Positions 1 through 7,349 of a stretch of 18,062 nt of DNA are shown here, piece by piece. Numbering within the stretch: position 1 is the first letter of the stretch; each line of letters opens with the position of its first letter. The notes beneath the pieces were generated by a model. It did not search any database. It had not been told where the DNA came from and worked only from the letters and a program-made list of their open reading frames with translations. Source of the DNA: Cyanobacteria bacterium UBA1221 (GTDB taxonomy: Bacteria; Cyanobacteriota; Vampirovibrionia; Gastranaerophilales; Gastranaerophilaceae); contig DBXD01000019.1 in the NCBI GenBank assembly GCA_002309425.1, forward strand, positions 10,911-28,972, in the 5' to 3' direction. The position numbers and the translations under genes were made by a program.

Positions 1-1499
1 TGAAGTCCTCTAATCATTTCCATATAGTAATCAAGAACTTCATAGAAGTCTTTACCTTCCTGTTTTGCCTTGGCATAAATCATAGGCAGGTGCAGGCTGA
101 TAGCACCTATGTTGAAACGACCTACAAAAATCGGTTTGTCATCTTCGTCTGCCGGTTCATAACCGCCTCTTTCAAACCATGGAGAGAGGAAAGCTCTGCA
201 ACCCATCGGAGAAACAACTCTGCCGTATTTTTTGTACATCTCCGCAACATAACCTTCACCGGTTAATGACAACCAGTCAGGATACATTGCTTTTTTAGAG
301 CACTCAATACCTGCTTCAAATACGTCATAATTAACTTTTCCTTCTCCGTGGAGATTTTCATCGTACAGGAATACAATCTTCGGGAATAATACAGGTTTTT
401 TGTTACCTTTCTTACCCTGGCCTTTTCTGCGAATTTCAAGCATTGTAATTGTTGCCATCTTTTCGTATTCTTCCGTACCAAGCCCTGCTGTTACTGTAAT
501 AAACGGATAGTCGCCTCTGGAAGATGCAACTGTATTGAACTTGTATTCCCAACCCTGGAAACCTTGTTCAAAATCTTTTTTAACGTCAGCTTTTGCCGCT
601 TTAGTTGCATGCTCTTCATCCAAGCCTAATTCTATATATCTGTTATATTGACTTTCAAATGTTTTTTGTGCGTACGGTGCCAAAATCTTATCAACTTCCG
701 CAACGGTAAATCCGCCGTACTGTTGGCTTGCAGCTGCCATAACGATGTCACCGATTACGTCAAAAGCAACACCTAAAGATTTTGGTTCGTTGTACCACAG
801 GTTGCCCATTTCAAAACCACCCTTAAGAACTTCTGCAACATCAAATAAGCAGCAGTTCATAGTGTCACGTCTTGCGGACATATCGTGGATATAAATGTAA
901 CCGTCACGAATAGCCTGAAGTTCAGGGACAGTTAAGAAGAATTTTTTGTATAATTCTTTGTTTAACTGATTGAAAATTAATGAACGTTTTGTGGAAACGA
1001 GAGCAGAATCGGCATTGGAATTTTCTTTGTCGCCGATGTACATGATTCTCTGAGATTCCTGATAAACTTTATCAAGCATCGTAACGAAATCAATTTTGTA
1101 ATCTCTGTAATTTCTGTAGCTTTTTGCAACTTTCGGATTAATATCTTCGAGTGCATTTTCAACAATGCAGTGCATTTTAGAAATATCAATATAATCCTGA
1201 TGCTGCGCAAAAACGCTATTATCAACGTGATCGCAAATATTTTGCAAATCTTCCTCGGTAAGTTCGACTAACATTCTTGCAGCAGATTTTTTTACGGCAT
1301 TAACAACCTTTTGAACATTATATTCTTCTAATGTGCCGTCTTTCTTAACTATTTTTACGTTGTTTAAATCAACCTTTTTTGAAAGGTTCACAACGTTTTT
1401 GTTGGTATCCTGATTTTCCGCACAAGAATTAGCCGGTGCTTCGTTCATGTTACCGGTACCGTTGATACTAACAACTCTCCCATTATTCATATTGTTCAT
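1..1499 (-). CDS. nrdD: Anaerobic (class III) ribonucleoside-triphosphate reductase, N-terminal 499 residues, cut by window edge
   Basis: This enzyme makes deoxyribonucleotides from ribonucleoside triphosphates without oxygen, using a glycyl radical installed by the activase NrdG. The open frame starts at 1499 and runs off position 1, so only 499 residues are visible. Residues about 48-140 look like an ATP-cone, the allosteric domain that senses ATP/dATP. The catalytic barrel follows: DMSARRDTMNCC (206-217) carries one expected active-site cysteine and SPMGCRAFLSPW (430-441) the other, and VGRFNIGAISLHLPM (459-473) is typical of the family. The C-terminal zinc site and radical glycine lie outside the window. 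The start is supported by AGGAG 6 nt upstream (1506-1510). The first ~45 residues are polar and not part of a known domain. Expression is probably controlled by the structured leader upstream. Identification is firm; the symbol rests on motifs read by eye. Confidence 0.95.
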   Translation of the reverse strand, partial: MNNMNNGRVVSINGTGNMNEAPANSCAENQDTNKNVVNLSKKVDLNNVKIVKKDGTLEEYNVQKVVNAVKKSAARMLVELTEEDLQNICDHVDNSVFAQHQDYIDISKMHCIVENALEDINPKVAKSYRNYRDYKIDFVTMLDKVYQESQRIMYIGDKENSNADSALVSTKRSLIFNQLNKELYKKFFLTVPELQAIRDGYIYIHDMSARRDTMNCCLFDVAEVLKGGFEMGNLWYNEPKSLGVAFDVIGDIVMAAASQQYGGFTVAEVDKILAPYAQKTFESQYNRYIELGLDEEHATKAAKADVKKDFEQGFQGWEYKFNTVASSRGDYPFITVTAGLGTEEYEKMATITMLEIRRKGQGKKGNKKPVLFPKIVFLYDENLHGEGKVNYDVFEAGIECSKKAMYPDWLSLTGEGYVAEMYKKYGRVVSPMGCRAFLSPWFERGGYEPADEDDKPIFVGRFNIGAISLHLPMIYAKAKQEGKDFYEVLDYYMEMIRGL

Positions 1500-1507
1500 T
1501 ATTGTCT

Positions 1508-1527
1508 CCTTTTTTGGTTAAAAAAGG
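1508..1527 (-). promoter_or_regulatory. Hairpin sequestering the nrdD Shine-Dalgarno
   Basis: Read on the minus strand, CCTTTTTT, loop AACC and AAAAAAGG form a perfect 8-bp hairpin whose 3' arm includes the first bases of the nrdD ribosome-binding site (AAGGAG, 1506-1511). Its 5' arm is the U-tract of the terminator immediately upstream, so this hairpin and the full terminator stem compete for bases around 1527. The role in control is inferred. Confidence 0.5.
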
Positions 1528-1551
1528 CAGAAACGAGATAACCATTTCTAC
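1520..1551 (-). terminator. Intrinsic terminator inside the nrdD leader
   Basis: On the minus strand GTAGAAA (1545-1551) pairs with TTTCTGC (1527-1533) around an 11-nt loop, followed by C and six U (1520-1525). It lies after the folded domain and only about 10 nt before the nrdD ribosome-binding site. That placement is typical of transcription attenuation, or of the 3' end of a separate small RNA. The stem is only 7 bp with one G-U pair, so it may be conditional. Confidence 0.6.
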
Positions 1552-1594
1552 AACTATTTAATTGATCCCAAATTCCTGTCCCAGGTTTTCTCCC

Positions 1595-1731
1595 CAACTT
1601 GAGTTTCATTAACCGTCCCACTTTATTTTGTGAGACCTTATTGCATGCCCGAAGAGATTTTCTCTCCTGCGCTAAAGGGGTCCGGCTATGGACTGTACAA
1701 GGTTTTCCAAACTTTGTATTTCCTCAAGCTG
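1595..1731 (-). promoter_or_regulatory. Structured RNA leader of nrdD, riboswitch-like, unrecognised class
   Basis: A closing stem joins CAGCTTGAG (1723-1731) to CTCAAGTTG (1595-1603), read on the minus strand: 9 pairs, one G-U. Inside are four local hairpins: TACAA/TTGTA extended by GTTT/AAAC (1696-1718), GTCC/GGAC (1680-1693), AGGAGA/TCTCTT (1652-1668) and GTCTCAC/GTGGGAC (1615-1636). The unit therefore looks like a multi-branch junction of about 137 nt. A -10 box lies just upstream, and a terminator and an RBS-covering hairpin lie between it and nrdD. I looked for hallmarks of cobalamin, TPP, SAM, FMN, glycine, c-di-GMP, T-box, SRP RNA and tmRNA and found none. It could also be an independent small RNA. 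The pairing is visible; the function is inferred. Confidence 0.55.
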
Positions 1732-1738
1732 TCCTTTT

Positions 1739-1744
1739 ATTATA
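1739..1744 (-). promoter_or_regulatory. Promoter -10 box of the nrdD leader
   Basis: A perfect TATAAT on the minus strand, preceded by TTGTTG. The expected start point is near 1733, directly in front of the closing stem of the folded leader, so the transcript would begin with the structured domain. I see no good -35 match at 17 nt (TTCCAT there). Confidence 0.55.
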
Positions 1745-1749
1745 CAACA

Positions 1750-2046
1750 ATTTTTTAAGTCATGGAAGTTCTTTTTACAAAAGTTAAATCTTTTGATTGA
1801 TGAATTTCAATCTTGCAGATTTATATTTTTTAAATTTTCAAAAGCCTTATGATTTTTGGATTTCCGCATTAAGGCTCCGAGTGAAAAACGGAATAAAATT
1901 TATAAATTAAATGATAATTATTTTATTGTGTATTTTATTAAAAATTTGCAAATTCAATGAAATCAGGGGTAAAGGCATTTGTGTAAATTTTTGAAAATTT
2001 AATTTAACTTTTGTAATACAAAAATCTTAACAACATATATCTTTAC
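1750..2046. other. AT-rich intergenic region between nrdD leader and pckA
   Basis: About 300 nt with no convincing gene. The only structure I see is an inverted repeat AGCCTTA (1843-1849) / TAAGGCT (1870-1876) with a 20-nt loop, and beside it TTCCG (1862-1866) / CGGAA (1889-1893). On the minus strand the first stem is followed by TTTTG and could help stop transcription after pckA. Evidence is weak. Confidence 0.3.
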
Positions 2047-2047
2047 A

Positions 2048-2078
2048 AAAAACTCCCTCTTATATAGAGGGAGTTTTT
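2048..2078 (-). terminator. Intrinsic terminator downstream of pckA
   Basis: AAAAACTCCCTCT (2048-2060) is a perfect inverted repeat of AGAGGGAGTTTTT (2066-2078) with a 5-nt loop. It gives an 8-9-bp GC-containing stem followed on the minus strand by a run of six T, and lies about 35 nt past the pckA stop codon. Confidence 0.9.
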
Positions 2079-2111
2079 ATTATATTTATGTGCAGCTAAA
2101 TTTATTAACGA

Positions 2112-3713
2112 CTATCTAACTGCACTTAATGGCTTTGGGCCTGCATTCACAATCTCTGAAGGCATATTCGGGTATTTGCTTGAGAAGTTATCAGCAAACA
2201 TCTGAGCCAGCTTGTTAGCAGCTTCATCATAAGCCGCTTTATCTTCCCACATTCCTCTTGCATCAAGCATTTCACTCGGTACATTCGGGCATGATGTCGG
2301 ATAATCTACATTGAATACATCGTGATGTCTGAATTCAACATTATCAAATGAGCCGTTCAATGCTGCAGATACCATTGCACGGGTGTAAGAAAGTTTCATT
2401 CTCTTAGCACCTGATGAAGCAGAACCGCCTGCCCATCCGGTATTTACCAAATAAACCTTTGTTCCGTATTTTTCTAATTTTTCACCCAACATTCCTGCGT
2501 AAACCGAAGCATCCATTGGCATGAACGGTTCGCCGAATAATGTTGAGAATGTCGGAACAGGTTCCGTGATACCACGTTCCGTACCGGCTAATTTAGAAGT
2601 AAATCCTGTTACAAAGTGGTACATTGCAGCATTCTTATCCAATCTTGAAATCGGAGGAAGAACACCGAAAGCATCAGCTGTCAGGAAAATAACAACTTTC
2701 GGAATACCGCCCATTGAAGGGATTGCCGAGTTGTTGATATAATCAACAGGATATCCTACACGTGTATTTTCTGTTAAACTTCCGTCAAAGAAATCCAGTT
2801 CTCTTGTTTCGGGGTTCATAATTACGTTTTCAACCAATGAACCGAATTTGATTGCGTGGTAAATGTCGGGTTCATTTTCTTCTGTAAGGTTAATACATTT
2901 TGCGTAGCATCCGCCTTCAAAGTTGAACACACCGTCAGGTGACCATCCGTGTTCGTCATCACCGATTAATTTACGGCTAGGGTCAGCGGATAAAGTTGTT
3001 TTACCTGTTCCTGAAAGACCAAAGAATACTGCTGTTTCATGAGTTTCGGGGTCCATATTTGCCGAGCAGTGCATCGGTAATACGTTTTTCTTAGTCATAA
3101 CGTAGTTCATTGTAGCGAATACTGACTTTTTGATTTCACCTGAGTATTGAGAACCTGCAATTATAATCATATGTGCTTCATAGTCGATTGCGATACATGC
3201 TTCAGAGTTGATACCTTCAGCTTCGGCATCACATTTGTAACCCGGAGCGCAAATGATTGTATAATCAGGTTCGCCGTAGTTTGATAATTCTTCATCTGTC
3301 GGTCTGATTAACAACTGGTGAATGAACATGTTTTGAGATGCCAATTCGTTAATAACTCTGAATTTTTGAGTATAAGTCTTGTCAGCACCTGCAAAACCGT
3401 CAAAAATAAATATTTCTTTGCCGTTTAAGTAATCAATCATTTTAGACTTGATTGAGTTAAAAGTTTCTCTTGATATAGGGCGATTAACTTTTCCCCATGC
3501 GATTTCATTGTGGATACCGTCTGTATCAACAATAAATTTATCCTTAGGGGAACGACCCGTATATTTACCGGTTGTAACAACTAAAGCACCGGTTTTGCTT
3601 AAAGAACCTTCCCCTCTTCTCAATGCAGCTTCAGTCAACTGAGCAGGTGTCCAGTTTCTGTGAACCGCAGAAGGAGAAGTAATCCCAAGATTTTCAATAC
3701 CGTAAGTTTCCAT
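2112..3713 (-). CDS. pckA: Phosphoenolpyruvate carboxykinase (ATP)
   Basis: Cytosolic enzyme that interconverts oxaloacetate plus ATP with phosphoenolpyruvate, CO2 and ADP. It serves gluconeogenesis or, in fermenting bacteria, CO2 fixation into C4 acids. At 533 residues it is full length for the ATP family. Visible motifs are TGRSPKDK (52-59, substrate-binding arginine), the GEIKKS lysines (192-197), MHCSAN with the metal-ligand histidine (H215), the kinase loop GLSGTGKTT (232-240), GDDEHGW (251-257, acidic metal ligands), R318 in ENTRVGYP and the C-terminal nucleotide segment beginning NTGWAGG. The P-loop and absence of GTP-family motifs place it in the ATP group. AAGGAGG (3721-3727) lies 7 nt before the ATG. 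Transcribed alone: a strong terminator follows, and an inverted repeat that may be an operator lies upstream. Confidence 0.97.
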   Translation of the reverse strand: METYGIENLGITSPSAVHRNWTPAQLTEAALRRGEGSLSKTGALVVTTGKYTGRSPKDKFIVDTDGIHNEIAWGKVNRPISRETFNSIKSKMIDYLNGKEIFIFDGFAGADKTYTQKFRVINELASQNMFIHQLLIRPTDEELSNYGEPDYTIICAPGYKCDAEAEGINSEACIAIDYEAHMIIIAGSQYSGEIKKSVFATMNYVMTKKNVLPMHCSANMDPETHETAVFFGLSGTGKTTLSADPSRKLIGDDEHGWSPDGVFNFEGGCYAKCINLTEENEPDIYHAIKFGSLVENVIMNPETRELDFFDGSLTENTRVGYPVDYINNSAIPSMGGIPKVVIFLTADAFGVLPPISRLDKNAAMYHFVTGFTSKLAGTERGITEPVPTFSTLFGEPFMPMDASVYAGMLGEKLEKYGTKVYLVNTGWAGGSASSGAKRMKLSYTRAMVSAALNGSFDNVEFRHHDVFNVDYPTSCPNVPSEMLDARGMWEDKAAYDEAANKLAQMFADNFSSKYPNMPSEIVNAGPKPLSAVR

Positions 3714-3757
3714 TATATTTCCTCCTTGTATGGTTAAAAATTTTTACCTATATATAG

Positions 3758-3778
3758 TTAGTGTACTATAAACACTAA
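3758..3778. promoter_or_regulatory. Perfect inverted repeat upstream of pckA, candidate operator
   Basis: TTAGTGT (3758-3764) and ACACTAA (3772-3778) are exact inverted copies separated by 7 nt, centred about 55 nt upstream of the pckA start. The overlapping AT-rich sequence on the minus strand contains TATAGT and TATATA, possible -10 elements. Symmetric half-sites about 14 nt apart centre to centre suit a dimeric repressor or activator. The regulator is unknown. Confidence 0.45.
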
Positions 3779-3811
3779 TAAAATGCAATAGTTTTTTGCG
3801 GAAAATACTGC

Positions 3812-3885
3812 AAAAAAGTGAGATTGTGCAGTGTGAGTTATTCGTTTCGATACTTCATGCAGTCGCACTTCTCACAATTCACAAT
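3812..3885 (-). terminator. Large imperfect hairpin plus T-run, likely end of the glycosyltransferase/membrane-protein unit
   Basis: ATTGTGCAGTGTGAG (3823-3837) and CTCACAATTCACAAT (3871-3885) form a 15-nt inverted repeat with two mismatches and a 33-nt loop, starting 13 nt past the stop codon at 3898. On the minus strand it is followed by CTCAC and six T (3812-3817). The long loop and 5-nt gap before the T-run make it atypical, and it could instead be a degenerate palindromic repeat. A second small inverted repeat, TTTTTTGC (3792-3799) / GCAAAAAA (3810-3817), overlaps the T-run. Confidence 0.4.
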
Positions 3886-3897
3886 TTTAATATCGTA

Positions 3898-4806
3898 TTA
3901 ATTTTCTTCATGAGTGGCTGCCTGCCAGTATTTGTACATAGTTTCGTATACGTCAGTCACTCTTATGCCAGTATTACAAAAATCCAATTCTGCAAAATTC
4001 CCATTATGACCCGTGAATATTATCTGATTTCTGCCGGATTTGTCTTCTAGTGTAATGTTTGCAATATTTTCCCATCTATTCACACCCCATATTCCGTACA
4101 CGAACCATTCTTCTACACTAAAATACTTGGTACCCATTTCAATCATTGGAATTTCCTTTTTCCACATTTTTATGTTTTGAGACAATTTACATATAAAATC
4201 AATTAAAACAAATAATACTAATGTGCTAATTCCTATAAAACACAAAAACATTCTTAATTTAGCGGAATGTTCCAAACAAGGAGTTAAAGAGTTGAAAAAT
4301 CTTGTACAGTATATAGCGTATAGTATTATTGTTAATAATGTCCAGAAAAGTTCTTTTACTAGATTTATGATTATATATTTATTACCAATATATATTTTTG
4401 TAGAAGATTGTTCCGTTAAAGACTTGTTAGACAATGTAACTAAATGCTTTCTCATTATATTGTAAATATATCCAGCGCTTACACCTGTACCTAAAAATGT
4501 CAAAACTTTGGTGCCATCTTTTGTAACATATTCTATGTATTTTAACCACCATATTTTCCTTATATTTAATTGTATAATGCTATCCCAATTCACAAAAGTA
4601 GAATCTTTTTTTCTAAAACCTTCTTCTGTCATTTGGATAACAACAGGCGAAGTTTTATATAATCTGTACAGAGCATATGCCGCCAATATAATAAATATAA
4701 TGCTAATCATTTTGAACACACCAAAATGTTTCAAAAATAAAAAACAAAAGATAAATAAAGATAAGTAAATCTTTTTATTTGAGTATATAGTTATAGGTTC
4801 TTGCAT
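3898..4806 (-). CDS. Membrane protein with duplicated (two-helix plus PH-like) module, function unknown
   Basis: 302 residues, not assigned to a characterised protein. The sequence appears to repeat one architecture twice. Hydrophobic hairpins at about 12-48 and 145-206 are each followed by a soluble stretch (about 54-125 and 218-297) with the look of a bacterial PH-like/STM3941-type beta domain. Each soluble stretch has a W-x-x-I motif in the same relative place (W74 in NWDSIIQL, W245 in RWENIANI). No catalytic motif is visible. It starts 14 nt after the TPR-glycosyltransferase gene and has its own AAAAAGGAAAA ribosome-binding site, so the two are probably co-transcribed. It is likely an inner-membrane protein with cytoplasmic domains, possibly a scaffold or stress-related protein; this is inference. 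Confidence 0.7.
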   Translation of the reverse strand: MQEPITIYSNKKIYLSLFIFCFLFLKHFGVFKMISIIFIILAAYALYRLYKTSPVVIQMTEEGFRKKDSTFVNWDSIIQLNIRKIWWLKYIEYVTKDGTKVLTFLGTGVSAGYIYNIMRKHLVTLSNKSLTEQSSTKIYIGNKYIIINLVKELFWTLLTIILYAIYCTRFFNSLTPCLEHSAKLRMFLCFIGISTLVLFVLIDFICKLSQNIKMWKKEIPMIEMGTKYFSVEEWFVYGIWGVNRWENIANITLEDKSGRNQIIFTGHNGNFAELDFCNTGIRVTDVYETMYKYWQAATHEEN

Positions 4807-4820
4807 TTGGTTTTTCCTTT

Positions 4821-6302
4821 TTAGAGTTTTTTCAGATTTTCTATATCGGCAATTACTCTGTCCATTACTGATGCCCAGCTTTCGTTTTTGTCCGCAAGGT
4901 ATAGTTTTACACTTTCATACCAGTCGCAATAACTTAAATCAGTATGCCATCTCCAGTTGTAATTATACGGAAGAAGTATTGCGCATGGTTTGTGCATAGC
5001 ACCCGCAAGGTGTGCCAAAGACGTATCGTTACATATAATTAAATCCAGATTTTCTATTGCCGCTGCGGTATAAGAAAAATCTTTGAAACTGTTACTTAAA
5101 TCGATAATATTGTATTTTGAAGCCAGTTTTTCAAATTCTTCCGCCCCCTCAAAGGTCTGAGCAGAATAAACCTGGGTGTTTTCAAGATTAAATAATCCAG
5201 AAAAGGCATCCACATTAATAACTCTTGCAGTTTCATAATAAGTGTTCCCTTGCCACTTAATCCCGATTTTAAATTTATCATTGTTAAAGAATTTTTCTTT
5301 ATATTTTTTTACTTTATCCGGGTTTGCGGATAAATATTTGTCACGGTGCATAAACATGCCCTCCGTTCCCAAATTCAAAGCATAAGGTATGCTTAAAAAC
5401 GGAATGTGATAATCAAAATTCAAATCTTTTTCATCCCAGAAGTAGTCCATAACTTCTACATCTGGAAAATTTTCCCTTAACAGTTCACTCAACTGTACCT
5501 GAGGTTTTATAATAAGTCTTTTGCAGAGCGATTTGAGTGTCGGAATATATCTTGCAAACATCAGCATATCTCCGAAACCTGCTTCATAGTACGTATAAAG
5601 TGTTTTGTCAGAAATATCTTCGCCGTTCCATACGGGTTTGTTTGCAAAAAGTTTCGGGTAAGTTATGGCCTCTGTTTTCAGGGCAGTTTCTCTGCACAGG
5701 CGGACTTCAAAATATTTTAGTCCCGTTGTGTAGTCTTTCATTCGGAAATAATTCAATGCCAGAAAGTATTTTGCTTCTCTGTCGTCTGAATTTATATCAA
5801 GACATTTTAAGTAATACTCGTTTGCCTGTTTTGGTTTGTGGAAATTTGTATATAAATTTGCAAGATTAAAATAAGCATCACGGGATTTTGGGTTTATCTC
5901 GATTGCTTTAAGATAATACTTTTCGGAATTTTCAAAATCCATAAGTTTTTTGTAGGCAAGTCCTATTCCAAAAGCCTGTTCATAATCCAATCCAAATAGT
6001 TTTTCGATTTCCAGTCTGGTTTCCAGTTCTTTTGTGAAATTATTCCTTATAAAATAGAGATGCGCCAGTGTTTCATAGAAGTATTTTTCCTGTTTGATGT
6101 TAATGGCATGGGAGATAAATTCCTCTGCCTTGTCATAATTTTTCTGCTGCATTTCGCTCATACCGATAAGGTTTAACACTTCTGCATCTTCGGGAATTTC
6201 CTCCAGAATTTTTTTATAAAAAATCTTTGCTTCTGCAACATCCCCTGCCGAGTGAAGCTTAAAGGCTTTGTCGAAATACTCTTTTCTTAACTCTCTGTCC
6301 AT
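4821..6302 (-). CDS. TPR-repeat protein with GT-B (family 9 / heptosyltransferase-like) glycosyltransferase domain
   Basis: 493 residues in two parts. Residues about 7-205 are tandem tetratricopeptide repeats; the clearest contain AKIFYKKILEEIPEDAEVLN, SEKYYLKAIEINPKSRDAYF and ANEYYLKCLDINSDD. Residues about 225-493 look like a GT-B transferase: YYEAGFGDMLMFARYIP (238-254), IGIKWQGN (346-353) and the C-terminal donor-site segment CNDTSLAHLAGAMHKP (424-439) followed by a tryptophan-rich NWRWHTD. The same arrangement occurs in many TPR proteins annotated as family 9 or O-GlcNAc-transferase-like. Donor and acceptor cannot be read from sequence; it has no signal peptide or membrane segment, so it should act in the cytosol on a protein or cell-envelope precursor. 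There is no Shine-Dalgarno (CCCCC precedes the ATG), and an extended -10 box ends 7 nt before it. Confidence 0.85.
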   Translation of the reverse strand: MDRELRKEYFDKAFKLHSAGDVAEAKIFYKKILEEIPEDAEVLNLIGMSEMQQKNYDKAEEFISHAINIKQEKYFYETLAHLYFIRNNFTKELETRLEIEKLFGLDYEQAFGIGLAYKKLMDFENSEKYYLKAIEINPKSRDAYFNLANLYTNFHKPKQANEYYLKCLDINSDDREAKYFLALNYFRMKDYTTGLKYFEVRLCRETALKTEAITYPKLFANKPVWNGEDISDKTLYTYYEAGFGDMLMFARYIPTLKSLCKRLIIKPQVQLSELLRENFPDVEVMDYFWDEKDLNFDYHIPFLSIPYALNLGTEGMFMHRDKYLSANPDKVKKYKEKFFNNDKFKIGIKWQGNTYYETARVINVDAFSGLFNLENTQVYSAQTFEGAEEFEKLASKYNIIDLSNSFKDFSYTAAAIENLDLIICNDTSLAHLAGAMHKPCAILLPYNYNWRWHTDLSYCDWYESVKLYLADKNESWASVMDRVIADIENLKKL

Positions 6303-6309
6303 GGGGGAA

Positions 6310-6318
6310 ATTATATCA
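6310..6318 (-). promoter_or_regulatory. Extended -10 promoter of the TPR-glycosyltransferase gene, probably leaderless
   Basis: TGATATAAT on the minus strand is a perfect TGnTATAAT. It ends 7 nt before the ATG at 6302, so transcription should begin at or next to the start codon. The intervening TTTCCCC offers no ribosome-binding site. The -35 position is poor, which is usual for an extended -10. Confidence 0.55.
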
Positions 6319-6434
6319 TATTTTTTTTGATAGGGGAATATGTAAAATGTCCGTGAAAATGCCTACACAGTTTCGCTGACTTGCGAGGGTATAACAAATA
6401 TGAAAAAATAGTTATGCAGGGTTGACTTTAGCAC

Positions 6435-6510
6435 GTAGGGTGGGCAAAAATGAATTGCCCACCATTTATAAAATATCTTGGTGGGTACGCATATGCTTTA
6501 CCCACCCTAC
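6435..6510. repeat. Double-hairpin palindromic repeat, copy A
   Basis: The ends GTAGGGTGGG (6435-6444) and CCCACCCTAC (6501-6510) are exact 10-bp inverted repeats. Each end also folds on itself: GGTGGGCAA/TTGCCCACC (6439-6463) and GGTGGGTA/TACCCACC (6480-6506), with an AT-rich middle of about 16 nt. It lies between divergent starts. It resembles a small non-autonomous element (MITE or REP-like) and is matched by copy B in the opposite orientation. No target duplication or transposase is visible. Confidence 0.75.
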
Positions 6511-6554
6511 ATTACTTTTACAGAAATTGTCAAGGAATAAGAATTTCTATATAC

Positions 6555-6583
6555 TTGTACCTCTGGGATTTAAATGGTAAAAT
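6555..6583 (+). promoter_or_regulatory. Promoter of the bracketed membrane-protein gene, probably leaderless
   Basis: TTGTAC (6555-6560), a 17-nt spacer, then TAAAAT (6578-6583) preceded by TGG (6575-6577), which makes an extended -10. The box ends 6 nt before the ATG at 6590, so the start point falls on the start codon, and there is no Shine-Dalgarno sequence. Confidence 0.6.
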
Positions 6584-6589
6584 TTTGAC

Positions 6590-7345
6590 ATGAAAAGTTT
6601 TATAAAGAATAATCCTTTTATATCAATAGCCATAATATGTAGTGTAAGTTTATGTGTAATTCATTTTTTTTTGTTTATCTATTTGCTACCTTTGGAAAAC
6701 AATTTCCCTAGATTTTTATCGGGGCTAAACATTTTAGTTCCTAATATTATTGTTATATTAATGCTCAATATAATATTTGTTATGATAAAAAACAAATGGC
6801 AATTGGTTATTAAAATACTATCCGCTATAGTAAACACAGGTCTAATATTTGTGCAATTATACATGTGTTTGGGTGTATATGCATATAATTACATAATGAC
6901 AAATCCTGCATATGATTATAAACAAAATTTTATAAGTGATAGTACTAGTTATATTGAAGCAAAGAAGTCTATATCCTGTTTAAAATGTATAAGACATTTT
7001 CCAAAAGTGATACCGGAGACAGCAAGAAATGTTGAATTTTATAAATATATAAATTGGTTTGGAGCTGAAGGAATATTTTTAGGCTATGACATTGACAAAG
7101 ATTATATTGAAAAGAGTATAAGTAAACAAAATTGCAAATATTACAGCCTGCCAAATGATAACCTCCAAAGTCGAGAAATGCATACTATGGGTGTAATTGA
7201 ATTTGATGAAGGTTTTATGAATGCAGATGGATATACATTCTGTGTGCTCAATCCTCTCAAAACCCGTAAAACGAGTTTTATTCCACAGTACGGGATTGCC
7301 TTTCGACAAAATCATATAATATACTATTATAACAAAAAAGATTAA
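6590..7345 (+). CDS. Hypothetical membrane protein bracketed by inverted repeats
   Basis: 251 residues, not recognised. Three hydrophobic segments fill the N-terminal 100 residues (about 10-35, 46-66, 73-100), and the remaining 150 residues are soluble, rich in Tyr, Ile, Asn and Lys. A CLKC pair at 130-133 could bind metal or form a disulfide, and C182 and C218 are further cysteines. No known domain is visible. Base composition is markedly AT-rich compared with the 8459-9319 gene, and the gene lies between two inverted copies of the same palindromic repeat, which suggests horizontal arrival. The start is supported by the promoter 6 nt upstream rather than by a ribosome-binding site. An immunity or defence-linked membrane protein is possible but unproven. 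Confidence 0.65.
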   Translation: MKSFIKNNPFISIAIICSVSLCVIHFFLFIYLLPLENNFPRFLSGLNILVPNIIVILMLNIIFVMIKNKWQLVIKILSAIVNTGLIFVQLYMCLGVYAYNYIMTNPAYDYKQNFISDSTSYIEAKKSISCLKCIRHFPKVIPETARNVEFYKYINWFGAEGIFLGYDIDKDYIEKSISKQNCKYYSLPNDNLQSREMHTMGVIEFDEGFMNADGYTFCVLNPLKTRKTSFIPQYGIAFRQNHIIYYYNKKD

Positions 7346-7349
7346 GTCA

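Noticed and set aside
263..1225. Minus-strand open frames at 263-481 and 977-1225
   Set aside because: They overlap the strongly supported nrdD frame in other registers and have no family features.
1595..1731. Cobalamin, T-box, SRP RNA, 6S RNA or tmRNA identity for the nrdD leader
   Set aside because: No B12 box, no T-box core, no SRP GGAAG tetraloop region and no tRNA-like end are seen. The four-hairpin junction is unlike the long single rod of 6S RNA. No class could be assigned by eye.
1599..1787. 62-residue plus-strand open frame
   Set aside because: It lies opposite the structured nrdD leader and its promoter, has no ribosome-binding site and encodes a low-complexity peptide. The palindromic RNA stems explain the open frame.
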